64,000 nucleotides of DNA from Deinococcus roseus (lineage in GTDB: Bacteria > Deinococcota > Deinococci > Deinococcales > Deinococcaceae): assembly GCF_014646895.1 (NCBI RefSeq), contig NZ_BMOD01000006.1, positions 85,078 to 149,077 on the forward strand. The letters are read 5' to 3'. Position numbers and translations under genes: made by a program. Shown here in pieces: positions 1 to 8,852 of this stretch (positions are counted from its first letter, which is position 1; each line of letters starts with the position of its first letter). Under the pieces are notes generated by a model. That model saw nothing but the letters and a program-made list of their open reading frames with translations, was not told the DNA's origin and did no database searches.

Positions 1-1078
1 GGTCCAGAATCACCATGCCCAGGGTGGCTCCAGGGGGAACCTGGGCTTCGATGCTGGCTTTTTCTGCACTGACCTGGGCTTTGGGGTCCAGGGTGGTGTA
101 GACGTTCAGGCCGCCCGAACCGTACACCTTTTCCCGCCCGAATTTGGCAATCAGTTCGCGCTCCACCTGCTGCAGGAAGTGTGGAGCACGCTCGGTCACC
201 ACGGAAGGGAGGTTTTTGGCTTTTTCATTGACCAGCCTGGCTTCCAGAACGTTGCCTTTGTTGTCGTATTTGACTTTCCAGCCTCTGGGTTGCAATTTTT
301 CCTGCCAGGCAGCATCGCGCTCCTGGGGGGTGATCCAGCCATCTTCCACCATGTCGTCCAGCAGGCTTCGCATCAGGCCACGGATTTCCTTGTAATGGAA
401 GTAGCGGGCAGGTTGCGGAATCAGACGGGTCAGGTAAACGCTTTCTGCCAGGGTCAGGTCTCTGGGCAACTTGCCCAGGTAGGCCCTGGCGGCACCATGC
501 ACCCCCAGGATGTCCACGGGACCCCCACGCCCCCAGTAAATCACGTTGAGGTAGTGGTTCAGCACCTCTTCCTTGGTGAAGGAGCGCTCCACCTGAATGC
601 TGAGCACCCACTCCTGAATTTTGCGCTGCAAGCCTCCGGGTTCGGTGCGTTTGTCGGCCAGGTTGGAGAGCAGGGTGTTCTTGACCACCTGGTTGGTGAG
701 GGTGGAACCCCCTTCCAGGCGCTGTCCTTTCACAATTTTGTAGACCCCACGCAGGATGCCCAGCACATCCACCCCATAGTGCTCAAAAAAGCGGCGGTCT
801 TCGGAGGTGATCACCGAAGCCTGCATGTAGGGGCTCACCTGATCGAGGTCCACCAGGGTGCGGTTGATGTGGCCTCCGTTGCTCATGGTGGGGCTCAGGA
901 TGCCCACCAGACTGCCATCCCGGGCATACACCTTGGTGGTGCTGCCCAGCGTCAGGGAATCCAGCTCACGGTAGTCCGGGAGGTGGCGCAACCAGTACAC
1001 CACAAAAGGGCTGAGGATCCCCAGACCCACCAGCATCACACTGAAAATCAAGGCAAAAAGTGCACGGAAAAATTTCAT
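1..1078 (-). CDS. Class A penicillin-binding protein 1A (3' end outside window)
   Basis: Bifunctional cell-wall synthase: N-terminal membrane anchor, then a GT51 glycosyltransferase that polymerises lipid II, then a transpeptidase that should lie beyond the left edge. Translation from ATG at 1078 begins MKFFRALFALIFSVML, one transmembrane helix. GT51 motifs appear in order: EDRRFFEHYGVD (motif 1, catalytic Glu), GGSTLTNQ (motif 2), RKIQEWVLSIQVER (motif 3) and KEEVLNHYLNVIYWG (motif 4). The frame is open to base 2, about 359 codons, with no stop, so this is a cut gene and not a short protein. It appears monocistronic at its 5' end; the lone receiver gene lies upstream on the same strand. The family call is firm; the exact paralog is not resolved. 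Confidence 0.93.
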   Translation of the reverse strand, partial: MKFFRALFALIFSVMLVGLGILSPFVVYWLRHLPDYRELDSLTLGSTTKVYARDGSLVGILSPTMSNGGHINRTLVDLDQVSPYMQASVITSEDRRFFEHYGVDVLGILRGVYKIVKGQRLEGGSTLTNQVVKNTLLSNLADKRTEPGGLQRKIQEWVLSIQVERSFTKEEVLNHYLNVIYWGRGGPVDILGVHGAARAYLGKLPRDLTLAESVYLTRLIPQPARYFHYKEIRGLMRSLLDDMVEDGWITPQERDAAWQEKLQPRGWKVKYDNKGNVLEARLVNEKAKNLPSVVTERAPHFLQQVERELIAKFGREKVYGSGGLNVYTTLDPKAQVSAEKASIEAQVPPGATLGMVILD

Positions 1079-1240
1079 TCCGGTTTCCTCTGGCGGCAAA
1101 AACTCACGCCCTCCATTAAAGCATGCTGCACGTGAAAGCATGTGAGGAACCTGATCCCTGCAAACACATGCCATGAAAACGCAAAGAAACGCAAAGAGAG
1201 GACCCACAGGTCCTCCCGCTGCAAATCTGATGTTATGGGT

Positions 1241-1639
1241 TCAGGGTTCGGGTTCAAAGCCCTGGGCGGTGCCTTCGATGATGCTTCTGACCCGGGTGCG
1301 CAGGTTCTTGCCGCTGAGGGGCTTGTAGATGATGCCGTCTGCACGGGCCAGTTTGGCTTCCCGCTGGGTCTGCTGGTCGTCCATGGCGGTGAGAAGGATC
1401 ACTGGAACACCCTTGAGGCGCGAGACACGCTTGACCCGGCTGCATATCTCCAGACCGCTGATGTCTGGCATGCGCACGTCGAGCAGAATGGCGTCCGGGG
1501 TGTTGTTCTTGAGGTATTCCAGGGTCTCACGACCATCGCTGACGCTGATCACTTCGTGACCATCAGCGGACAAGATCATCTCAAGCATGGTGCGAATGCT
1601 GGTTTCGTCGTCTGCAACTAGGATCTTGTAGCTTTTCAT
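1241..1639 (-). CDS. Single-domain response regulator (receiver only)
   Basis: A 132-aa CheY-like receiver with no output domain. It begins MKSYKILVADDETS (acidic pair in ADDE), has the phosphoacceptor aspartate in AILLDVRMPD, a Thr in LLTAMDD and the conserved Lys in IYKPLSG. I chose the ATG at 1639 because the receiver fold starts directly there; an upstream in-frame extension of about 15 residues looks non-coding. No histidine kinase is adjacent, so the partner is unknown. It could act by protein-protein contact or as a phosphorelay intermediate. Confidence 0.88.
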   Translation of the reverse strand: MKSYKILVADDETSIRTMLEMILSADGHEVISVSDGRETLEYLKNNTPDAILLDVRMPDISGLEICSRVKRVSRLKGVPVILLTAMDDQQTQREAKLARADGIIYKPLSGKNLRTRVRSIIEGTAQGFEPEP

Positions 1640-1781
1640 GGGTCGCTGCCTCGAGATGGAAGTCTGACACTTACAGCCTAACACGCCACTGGTCTGGGGT
1701 GCCTGTTCTGGAGCTCACAGTTCTGTTTTCACTGCTGACTGCTAAGCATCATGGTAGACCTTTCTTCAGAGGCATGCAAGT

Positions 1782-3470
1782 TCAGCTGTTTTGTGGAGCC
1801 TCCTGGCTTTCCGCAAGCGCCCGGCGCAGGATTTTCCCCACGGCAGTCTTGGGAAGCTCGGTTCTGAACTCGATTTCGCGGGGGACTTTGTAAGGGCTCA
1901 GCTCTTTCCGGCAGTATTGCTTCAGTTCTTCAGGGCTGATGGATTTGCCCATCTTGAGCACCACCACAGCCTTGACCGCTTCACCCCGGTAAGGATCAGG
2001 CACGCCCAATACAGCAGCTTCCTGAATGTCCGGGTGGGTGTAAAGCACCTCTTCCACTTCTCTGGGATACACGTTGAAGCCGCCCGTGATGATCACGTCT
2101 TTTTTGCGGTCCACAATGCGGAAATAACCGTCCGGGTCCATGGTGGCCATGTCTCCGGTGAACAGCCAGGTCTGACCATCCAGCACCTTCAGGACCTGCT
2201 GGCTCTCAATAGGTCTTTCCCAGTACCCCAGCATGATGTTGGGACCAGAGACAATCAGTTCCCCGATTTCTCCCGGAGGAAGCTCTTTGCCGTTTTCATC
2301 CGCCACACGGGCATCCACTCCAGGCAGGGGCACCCCGATGGAGCCTTCCCGGTGCTCTCCATACACAGGGTTCACGTGCGTCACCGGGCTGGTTTCGGTG
2401 AGGCCGTAGCCTTCCACCAGGTTGGCCCCCTGGGTGATGCGCTGGAAGGTGCGCGCGGTTTCCACGGGAAGCGCTGCACTGCCGGAAATGCAGGCCTTGA
2501 TGCTGGTCAGGTCGTGTTTGGGGGTGTCCGGGTGGTTGTTGATGGCGTTGTAGAGGGTGGGCACCCCTGGAAAGATGCTGGGCTTCATGCGGTCAATGGT
2601 CTTCAAAACCATGGGTATGTCGCGGGGGTTGGGAATCAGGGCAATGGTGGCCCCGATGGCAATGGAGAGGTTCATGCTCGCGGTCATGCCATACACGTGG
2701 AAGTAAGGAATGGCCCCCAGTGAGACCTCTTTGCCTTCCTGCAAATCTGGAAGCCAGGATTTGGCCTGGATGCAGTTGGCCACCAGGTTGCGGTGGGTCA
2801 GCATGGCCCCTTTGGGGGTTCCGGTGGTGCCTCCGGTGTACTGCAGGAGGGCCACATCTTCGGGTTTGAGGTCCACGGGCTGCACATTGTGGTTGTGGTG
2901 TTTCAGCAGGTCCGGGAATTTCTTGACTTTCTCGGTGGGTTTGACCTCGACCCATGATTTCTTTTTCTTTTCCAGCATGGGAAAGATCATGTTTTTGGGA
3001 AAAGGAAGGGCATCTGCAATGGTGGTGACGATCACCCGTTTCACCGGAGATTGCCCTTCAATTTCCTGGTAGCGGGGAAAGAAGCTGTTGAGGATCACCA
3101 GGGTTTCTGAGCCGCTGTCCTGAAGCTGGTGCTGCAGTTCACGGGCCACATACAGTGGGCTGGTGTTCACCACAATGGCTCCAGCCAGGCTGGCCCCGAA
3201 GAAGGCCACCAGTTGCTGTGGGCAGTTGGGCAGCATGATGGCTACCCGATCTCCCTTTTTGACCCCCCAGGATTGCAGGGAGTGGGCAAAGCGCCGGGCC
3301 TGTTCCAGCAGCTGTTCATAGGTCAGGGTGTAGCCAATGAAATGGACGGCCACCCGTTTGGGGTATTTCTGGGCAGACTGGATGAGGAGGTCGTGCAACA
3401 GCATGGAGGGAATCTCCACACCGTGGGGCACACCCTTTTCGTAATGGGCAAACCAGGGTTTTTGGGTCAT
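1782..3470 (-). CDS. fadD: Long-chain fatty acid-CoA ligase (FadD-type)
   Basis: ANL-superfamily ligase, 562 aa, that activates fatty acids to acyl-CoA via acyl-AMP. Visible motifs are the P-loop TGGTTGTPKG near residues 212-221, YGLTETSP near 355-362, the hinge region FTGDMATMDPDGYFRIVDRKKD near 438-458 (read as FTGD then DGYFRIVDR), and the catalytic Lys in PKTAVGKILRR near 546. Length is normal for FadD. The ATG at 3470 is preceded by an AGG-containing ribosome site; an in-frame extension upstream is probably untranslated. A divergent alcohol dehydrogenase gene starts at 3733. A spaced inverted TATAC/GTATA pair near 3503-3527 could be an operator, but this is weak. Confidence 0.94.
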   Translation of the reverse strand: MTQKPWFAHYEKGVPHGVEIPSMLLHDLLIQSAQKYPKRVAVHFIGYTLTYEQLLEQARRFAHSLQSWGVKKGDRVAIMLPNCPQQLVAFFGASLAGAIVVNTSPLYVARELQHQLQDSGSETLVILNSFFPRYQEIEGQSPVKRVIVTTIADALPFPKNMIFPMLEKKKKSWVEVKPTEKVKKFPDLLKHHNHNVQPVDLKPEDVALLQYTGGTTGTPKGAMLTHRNLVANCIQAKSWLPDLQEGKEVSLGAIPYFHVYGMTASMNLSIAIGATIALIPNPRDIPMVLKTIDRMKPSIFPGVPTLYNAINNHPDTPKHDLTSIKACISGSAALPVETARTFQRITQGANLVEGYGLTETSPVTHVNPVYGEHREGSIGVPLPGVDARVADENGKELPPGEIGELIVSGPNIMLGYWERPIESQQVLKVLDGQTWLFTGDMATMDPDGYFRIVDRKKDVIITGGFNVYPREVEEVLYTHPDIQEAAVLGVPDPYRGEAVKAVVVLKMGKSISPEELKQYCRKELSPYKVPREIEFRTELPKTAVGKILRRALAESQEAPQNS

Positions 3471-3732
3471 GGGGGAACCTCGTGCTCTCTTTTTGTACCA
3501 GGTATACGTTTGAACCAAGTATAGCGAGTTTGCGGGAACCTGTACAGTTCCCTGGAAAGGAAGGTGCTCCCGTTCTGTCCAAAAAGATCGGTGTTCTGGG
3601 CTTTCAGACAGAAGACAGCCTGGCAAGCACAACGATGGTCTGTACACAAATTATGACAGAATTGCTGAAAACAGATTGCAAAAAACACACAGCAAAAATC
3701 AGCTTGCAAAAAACAGCAGGAAAGGACCTGAC

Positions 3733-4797
3733 ATGACCCCACCAGACAGCATCAAAATCCCGGCCAGCATGCACAGCATGGCATTGACAGGCAGAGGAGG
3801 CCCTGAAAACCTGCGATCCACCCGACTTCCCCTTCCGGAACTTCATCCCGGACAGGTGCTCATTCGGGTGCAGGCCGTGGCTTTAAATCATCTGGATGTG
3901 TGGGTCAGAAAAGGGGTGGCCAGCCCAAAACTTCCCCTCCCACACCTTCTGGGCTCTGACATTGCAGGAGAGGTGGTGGCTGTGGGAGCAGGGGTGCAGG
4001 ATGTGCCCATTGGCAGCAAAGTGATGCTGAACCCTGGCGTGTCCTGCGGCCACTGTGAACGCTGCCTTTCCGGGCATGACAACCTGTGCCACCACTACCA
4101 GATTCTGGGAGAGCACCGCTGGGGAGGGTACGCACAGTACATTGCTGTTCCCAGGGCCAACGTCTTGCAGATGCCTGCAGGCATGGACCCCATCGCGGCG
4201 GCCTCTGTTCCCCTGGCAGCCCTGACCGCATATCAGATGGTCTTTGAGCGTGCCCGGATCCAACCCTGGGAAACCGCTGTGGTGCTGGCTGCAGCCAGTG
4301 GGGTCAGTGTCAACCTGATCCAGTTCTGCAAACTGGCCGGGGCCAGGGTCATTGCTGTGGCAAGCACACCAGAAAAACGCGCCCTGGCCCTCAAACTGGG
4401 TGCAGACGAGGTGCTTTCTGCACACGACGATCAGGTGCAGGCCATCAAGGGACTGACCCAGGGTGAAGGTGCAGAGGTGGTCTTTGACCACACTGGAGCC
4501 GACAACTGGCAACACAGCCTGAAAAGCCTGAAATGGGGAGGCCGGCTGGTCACCTGCGGGGCCAGCAGCGGCACCGAGGCCATGACCCCCCTCAACTGGG
4601 TGTTTTTCAAACAACTCAGCATCCTGGGCTCCACCATGGGTTCCAAAGCAGATTTATACAGGATCCTGCAGTTTTTGCAGGAAGGCAAATTGCAGCCGGT
4701 GGTGGGCCATGTGCTCACGCTGGACCGGGCCAGAGAAGCCCACCAGTTGCTGGAAGCCCGGCAGGTGCTGGGAAAGGTGGTTTTGAAGGTGGAATAA
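3733..4797 (+). CDS. Zinc-dependent alcohol dehydrogenase / quinone oxidoreductase family
   Basis: Medium-chain dehydrogenase, 354 aa. The structural-zinc loop is intact: Cys105, Cys108, Cys111 and Cys119 in SCGHCERCLSGHDNLC. The usual GHE after the catalytic-zinc region is GSD here (residues 75-77), as in several zinc-ADH subfamilies. The Rossmann part reads VVLAAASGVSVNLIQFCKLAG, followed by VIAVASTPEK, which suggests NADP(H) rather than NAD(H); this is inference. The ATG at 3733 has a GGAAAGGACC ribosome site; an upstream in-frame ATG at 3676 is less likely. Substrate is unknown. It is divergent from the acyl-CoA ligase gene. Confidence 0.9.
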   Translation: MTPPDSIKIPASMHSMALTGRGGPENLRSTRLPLPELHPGQVLIRVQAVALNHLDVWVRKGVASPKLPLPHLLGSDIAGEVVAVGAGVQDVPIGSKVMLNPGVSCGHCERCLSGHDNLCHHYQILGEHRWGGYAQYIAVPRANVLQMPAGMDPIAAASVPLAALTAYQMVFERARIQPWETAVVLAAASGVSVNLIQFCKLAGARVIAVASTPEKRALALKLGADEVLSAHDDQVQAIKGLTQGEGAEVVFDHTGADNWQHSLKSLKWGGRLVTCGASSGTEAMTPLNWVFFKQLSILGSTMGSKADLYRILQFLQEGKLQPVVGHVLTLDRAREAHQLLEARQVLGKVVLKVE

Positions 4798-4803
4798 AAC
4801 CCA

Positions 4804-5745
4804 TCACCAGAACGGCTTGCCGTTGTAATACAGCCTGGGCACCTTCACCCATTCCTGAGGCATAAGGGCCTGTCCTGGTCCAGCGGTGATGCTGAGAGAG
4901 TACAGCAGATCACGCAATTCTCGGGCCTGTTCCTTGCTGCGGTTCCGGTAAGCCTGCTCTTGCATCACCATGGCCCAGACCACGCCCCTCAAGGGATAAA
5001 CCTGCACTTCATTCACGGGCGGCAGGGGCTGGAAAGGACCTGCAAAGGGTTCTTCCTCAGGGTTGGCTGCATACCCATATCCCAGGTTCTCGGGACCCAG
5101 GTCCAGATCCCAGCTTTTCAGCTTTGCCGTGCGCAGCCCTTCCGGCAAATTTTCTGGCACAAAGATGCTGAAGGTTCCCGTCTGGCCCATGGCTTTTTGT
5201 TGTTCTTGCAGGGTTTTGACCTTTAACGTGCTTTCGGCCTGCCAGTTGCTTTTCATGCCAATTTTTTTGAACCTGGCATTGATGCCCATGCAAGTCTGGG
5301 ACAGCACCCAGCTTGCAGAATTGGGTTCCAGCCTCACCACACTGAAAATGGGCAGCCTGGGCAAATCTGGTCTGAGCGAGGACCATTCCAGAATGCGACC
5401 TGAAAAAACATCACAGACCTCCTCCAGCGTGAGGGTCAGGTCCACGGGCAGGTTGTAGGCCACCACCACTGGAAAGACCGACACCGGATAAAACAGGGCC
5501 TTGCCTGCACCTTTCGGGGTTTTCATGGGGGTGCGCACCAGAGCCACATCGGCCCGTCCTGAAAAGACCTCTTTCTGGGCGTCCAGTGCACCCATGGACA
5601 CGTATTCTGCTGTTCCAGCCCAGGGTTTCAGTCCAGCCACCCGCAAAGCGAATGCGCTGGTGGACATCAGGCACACCAGCGCAAGGATTTTCAGCATTCT
5701 GTTCAGCACAGGGTTCAACAAGGGGTTCAGCACCTCATTGGGCAT
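4804..5745 (-). CDS. PstS-like periplasmic substrate-binding protein
   Basis: A 313-aa protein with a signal-peptide-like segment MLKILALVCLMSTSAFA. It resembles phosphate-binding PstS in the stretch PVVVAYNLPVDLTLTLEE, VFSGRILEWSSL, then VVRLEPNSASWV, which corresponds to the PstS YN...LTL...FSGKI.W...R.SGS region. It is last in a phoB-phoR-phoU-this gene order and overlaps phoU by 11 bp, so it probably belongs to phosphate sensing or uptake. The start is uncertain: ATG 5745 overlaps phoU, while ATG 5697 starts right at the signal peptide. The segment between them is a 12-bp tandem repeat. No pstC, pstA or pstB follows. Relation to PstS is inferred from the motif pattern only. Confidence 0.7.
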   Translation of the reverse strand: MPNEVLNPLLNPVLNRMLKILALVCLMSTSAFALRVAGLKPWAGTAEYVSMGALDAQKEVFSGRADVALVRTPMKTPKGAGKALFYPVSVFPVVVAYNLPVDLTLTLEEVCDVFSGRILEWSSLRPDLPRLPIFSVVRLEPNSASWVLSQTCMGINARFKKIGMKSNWQAESTLKVKTLQEQQKAMGQTGTFSIFVPENLPEGLRTAKLKSWDLDLGPENLGYGYAANPEEEPFAGPFQPLPPVNEVQVYPLRGVVWAMVMQEQAYRNRSKEQARELRDLLYSLSITAGPGQALMPQEWVKVPRLYYNGKPFW

Positions 5746-6394
5746 TCGAAGATTCGTGCCTGTGCCCCGTCACCCAGTATTCCAGGCGTTCTGCAATGTT
5801 CTCGATGTGGTCCCCGAAGCGCTCTAAAGAGCGTCCGACCCGCATCAGGGTCATGGCCTTGGTGATGGTGCGGGGGTCTTCGATCATGTAGGTGACCAGT
5901 TCGCGCTGGGTCTGCTCGTAGAGTTCATCCACCTCGTTGTCCATTTCCAGCACCTGCTGGGAGATGCTGAGGTCACGGTTCTGGATGGCCTTCTGAATCA
6001 GTTCCAGCATCTGGTCCAGCCTGGAGATCATCTGGGCCAGATTGACGTATTTCTTGAGGGGAGGCTCCTGGGCCAGGATGGCTCCATCTTCGGCCACGTG
6101 CACGGCGTAATCGCCCATGCGCTCAATGTCCGAGAGGTTTTTCATGAAGGTGCCCACCAGACGCAAATCGCGGGCGACCGGTGATTGCAGGGCAATCAGC
6201 TTCAGGCATTGTTCTTCAATCTGGGTTTCCAGCTGGTCAATTTCTTTGTCGGCTGCAGTGACCACCGGGAGCAAATCGGTCTGGCGGTCCACCAGCACGT
6301 CGTGGGCCTGGGTGAGCATCACCCGCACTTTGGCCAGCATGGTTAAGGTTCCGGTGACCACCTGCTGCAACTGGGCTTCAAACGTATCGCGCAT
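5735..6394 (-). CDS. phoU: Phosphate signalling protein PhoU
   Basis: A 219-aa all-helical protein with the two PhoU repeats; it starts MRDTFEAQLQQVVTGTLTMLAKV. PhoU repeat signatures are visible, for example DRQTDLLPVVTAADKEIDQLE followed by RDLRLVGTFMKNLSDIERMGDYAVHV in the first repeat and LMRVGRSLERFGDHIENIAE in the second (E/D-x-R-x-G-D metal-binding motifs). It negatively regulates PhoR kinase signalling via the Pst transporter in other bacteria. A GGAGGG ribosome site precedes ATG 6394. It lies between phoR upstream and the PstS-like gene downstream, apparently one operon. Confidence 0.95.
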   Translation of the reverse strand: MRDTFEAQLQQVVTGTLTMLAKVRVMLTQAHDVLVDRQTDLLPVVTAADKEIDQLETQIEEQCLKLIALQSPVARDLRLVGTFMKNLSDIERMGDYAVHVAEDGAILAQEPPLKKYVNLAQMISRLDQMLELIQKAIQNRDLSISQQVLEMDNEVDELYEQTQRELVTYMIEDPRTITKAMTLMRVGRSLERFGDHIENIAERLEYWVTGHRHESSNAQ

Positions 6395-6446
6395 ACACCC
6401 TCCAATGCCTCGATTATACGGGCTGTCAAAAAAGGATGCCGGTACC

Positions 6447-7397
6447 TTACAGCGGTACAGACACCCTGAACTCGTTGCCACTGAACGGTTGTGTGGGGTC
6501 TTTCCTGTAACGCCCTTCTGCCACCCCTCCCCAGGATTCTGCAATGGAACGGATGATGTAAAGGCCCATTCCACTGCCATACCCTTTGGCGCTGGGGCCA
6601 CGCTGGTGGGGTTTGAAAATCACCTCGTAGTCCTGCAAAGCCTGTCCCTCGTCCAGCACACTGATCCAGACCTGTTTTTCTTCGGGGGTGGCTTTCAGCA
6701 CGATGGTTCCAGGGTTGGGGCCGTAACGGATGGCGTTTTCGGCCAGATTGAGCACCACCTGCAAAAGCTTGTCTGCGTCGGCATGCAGCAGGGTGTTTTC
6801 TCCTTCCACCAGCAAAGTGACTTTGTTGCGGGAGAGTTCAGGCTGCAGAAGTTTTTCTGCCCGTCCGGTCACATCTTTAAAGGACACATCCCGCAGGTTG
6901 CTGACCCGGAAACCCACGGTCATGTCTTCCACCAGACGGGTGAGGCGCCGGGTTTCCAGCAGACCCTGAGACACAAAATTGTCCCGCATTTCTTCAGGAA
7001 GGTCGTATTGCAGGGCTTCCAGCACCCCCATGATGCCTGCCACCGGGGTGCGAAACTCATGGGACAGGATGGCCATCACTTCCCGCAGTTCGCGCTGGGC
7101 CTGGTTTTTCTCGGTGATGTCCTCGCAGATCAGGGCACCAGGGGTGCTGCGGCACAGCAGTTCCCGGCCTCCGATCAGGAGTTCGAGCTCACCGCCTTTT
7201 TCCACCAGTTCATCCAGGGTGTGCCTCCTGAGCACCTCAATGATGCGCCTGCCTTTTGCAGTGTGGTTTTCCACGTGCCACAACTCACGGGCGGCCCGGT
7301 TCAGGAACAGCACCTTGCCCTGGTCGTGCAGGATGATGGCCTGGGGCAAGGCGTCCAGCACCCTTTGTTCGTCAGAGGCCCTGTGCATGACCACCAT
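6447..7397 (-). CDS. phoR: Sensor histidine kinase, PhoR-like
   Basis: A 316-aa kinase with a PAS-like N-terminal part (about residues 10-95), a HisKA domain with the phosphorylated His113 in LSHEFRTPVAG, and an HATPase domain with N-box NLAENAIRYG (217-226), DEGQAL and the glycine-rich GYGSGMGLYI near 272. There is no transmembrane segment, so it is probably soluble, unlike E. coli PhoR. It starts 17 bp after phoB, with GAGG upstream of the start; ATG 7388 is an alternative. Pairing with PhoB and PhoU in the operon is the basis for the PhoR call. Confidence 0.88.
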   Translation of the reverse strand: MVVMHRASDEQRVLDALPQAIILHDQGKVLFLNRAARELWHVENHTAKGRRIIEVLRRHTLDELVEKGGELELLIGGRELLCRSTPGALICEDITEKNQAQRELREVMAILSHEFRTPVAGIMGVLEALQYDLPEEMRDNFVSQGLLETRRLTRLVEDMTVGFRVSNLRDVSFKDVTGRAEKLLQPELSRNKVTLLVEGENTLLHADADKLLQVVLNLAENAIRYGPNPGTIVLKATPEEKQVWISVLDEGQALQDYEVIFKPHQRGPSAKGYGSGMGLYIIRSIAESWGGVAEGRYRKDPTQPFSGNEFRVSVPL

Positions 7398-7414
7398 TGT
7401 GCCTCAATCCTGTT

Positions 7415-8104
7415 TCAGGCACTCGCATGCTGGCGCATGCGGTACCCCTTGCCCCGCACGGTTTCAATGAAACGGGGCTCGTGCAGGTCTTCTTTGAGGT
7501 GCGACCTGAGCTGGGTGATGTGCTGGTCCACGGTGCGTTCTCCGCCCAGAAAATCCGGTCCCCACACCTTGTCCAGCAAATCCCCCCTGGAATACACCCG
7601 TCCGGGGTTCTGGGCCAGGAAAGCCAGCAAATCAAATTCACGGCGGGTGAGTTCCAGACGCTGGCCTTCCAGCAACACCTCGGCAGCATCCAGATCGATG
7701 GTGAGCTGGCCATTGAGCAGTTTGCCCCCGGCTTGCTGGGTGTTCAATCTGCGCAGGATGGCCCGCACCCGTGCCACCAGTTCTGCAGCAGAGAAAGGTT
7801 TGGTCAGGTAATCGTCTGCACCGGATTCCAGTCCCTCCACCCGGTCCACTTCAGAAGCACGGGCAGTGAGCATCAGGATGGGCAGGTGTTTCAGATCAGG
7901 GTTCTGGCGGATGCGCCTGAGCACACTGATGCCCGGCTCCTGGGGCAGCATCCAGTCCAGGATCAAGAGGTCCGCCTTGGCAAGTGCGTTCCAGGCGGGA
8001 TTGGGCTCACTGAAGCTGGTGACACTCAGCCCCGCCCGCTCCAGGTGGAATTGCACCACATCCCGCACGGTCCGTTCGTCTTCAATCAGCACAATGTTTG
8101 TCAT
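7415..8104 (-). CDS. phoB: Response regulator, PhoB/OmpR family
   Basis: A 229-aa two-domain regulator. Receiver: IEDE acidic pocket (Glu8, Asp9), phosphoacceptor Asp50 in LILDWMLP, Lys in DDYLTKPF. C-terminal OmpR/PhoB winged helix from about 125 to 225 with the family signature LELTRREFDLLAFLAQNPGRV and RGKGYRM. It is first in the operon with phoR, phoU and the PstS-like gene, so it likely senses phosphate limitation. The ribosome site is weak, GAGATG directly at the start. Confidence 0.92.
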   Translation of the reverse strand: MTNIVLIEDERTVRDVVQFHLERAGLSVTSFSEPNPAWNALAKADLLILDWMLPQEPGISVLRRIRQNPDLKHLPILMLTARASEVDRVEGLESGADDYLTKPFSAAELVARVRAILRRLNTQQAGGKLLNGQLTIDLDAAEVLLEGQRLELTRREFDLLAFLAQNPGRVYSRGDLLDKVWGPDFLGGERTVDQHITQLRSHLKEDLHEPRFIETVRGKGYRMRQHASA

Positions 8105-8165
8105 CTCTTTGTATTCTTCTCTTCAACGTCAAGGCTGTGTCAGGAAGTCCGCAGGTGGCTGGGTT

Positions 8166-8813
8166 TCAGGAAAGAAAGGGGTTTCTGAGGCGCTCCAGCC
8201 CAATGGTGGTTTTGTCTCCGTGCCCTGAAAGCACCACGGTTTCATCTGCCAGGGTCAGCAGCTCACCCCGAATTTTCTCCAGCAGCAAGGCGTGGTTGCC
8301 TCCGGGCAAATCCGTGCGCCCGATGCTGCCCTTGAAAAGGGTGTCTCCAGCCAGCACAAAACCACTTCCCACAAACACCACATGTCCCGGAGCATGACCG
8401 GGCACGAAGCGCACCTCCAGCTGGATGGCTCCGGCTTCAATGACCTGTCCATGATGCAGGCTGGCATCCGGGGCAGCAGGTTGCTCCAGCGGCAGGTTCC
8501 AGCGGGCAGCAGAGAGGGCTGCATTCTGGAAGATGGTCAGGTCTGCGTCATGCAGGTGCACCGGAATCTTCAGGGCCTCCCGGATGGGTTGCACCGCTCC
8601 AATGTGATCAAAGTGCGCATGGGTCAGCAAAATGGCCCTGACATTCAGGGCTTTTTCCTGAACGACCGCCAGAATTTCGGGGGCATCTGCGCCTGGATCG
8701 ATCAGAAAAGCATTGGAGAGGGCGTCATGAACCAGGTAGGCATTTTCCTGCAAAGGCCCGGTCACAAACCACTCGATGGTCAGGTCATCAAATTTCAGCG
8801 AGGAGATCCACAT
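8166..8813 (-). CDS. MBL-fold metallohydrolase (glyoxalase II-like)
   Basis: A 215-aa metallo-beta-lactamase-fold enzyme. The metal-binding motif THAHFDHIG, the His in VPGHAPGH, the Asp in LAGDTLF and the C-terminal SGHGD are all present, giving the full dinuclear set. The short length fits the compact YcbL / GloB-like group that hydrolyses S-lactoylglutathione-type thioesters, but the substrate cannot be read from sequence. Start ATG at 8813; the divergent metallophosphoesterase gene begins 40 bp away, so the promoters share that space. Confidence 0.9.
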   Translation of the reverse strand: MWISSLKFDDLTIEWFVTGPLQENAYLVHDALSNAFLIDPGADAPEILAVVQEKALNVRAILLTHAHFDHIGAVQPIREALKIPVHLHDADLTIFQNAALSAARWNLPLEQPAAPDASLHHGQVIEAGAIQLEVRFVPGHAPGHVVFVGSGFVLAGDTLFKGSIGRTDLPGGNHALLLEKIRGELLTLADETVVLSGHGDKTTIGLERLRNPFLS

Positions 8814-8852
8814 ATGCCTGTTATATCATCGTGTTAGGATCAGACAAACATT

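Noticed and set aside
179..1135. A 318-codon plus-strand frame at the left edge
   Set aside because: Antisense of the PBP1A glycosyltransferase domain, whose motifs are all present on the minus strand.
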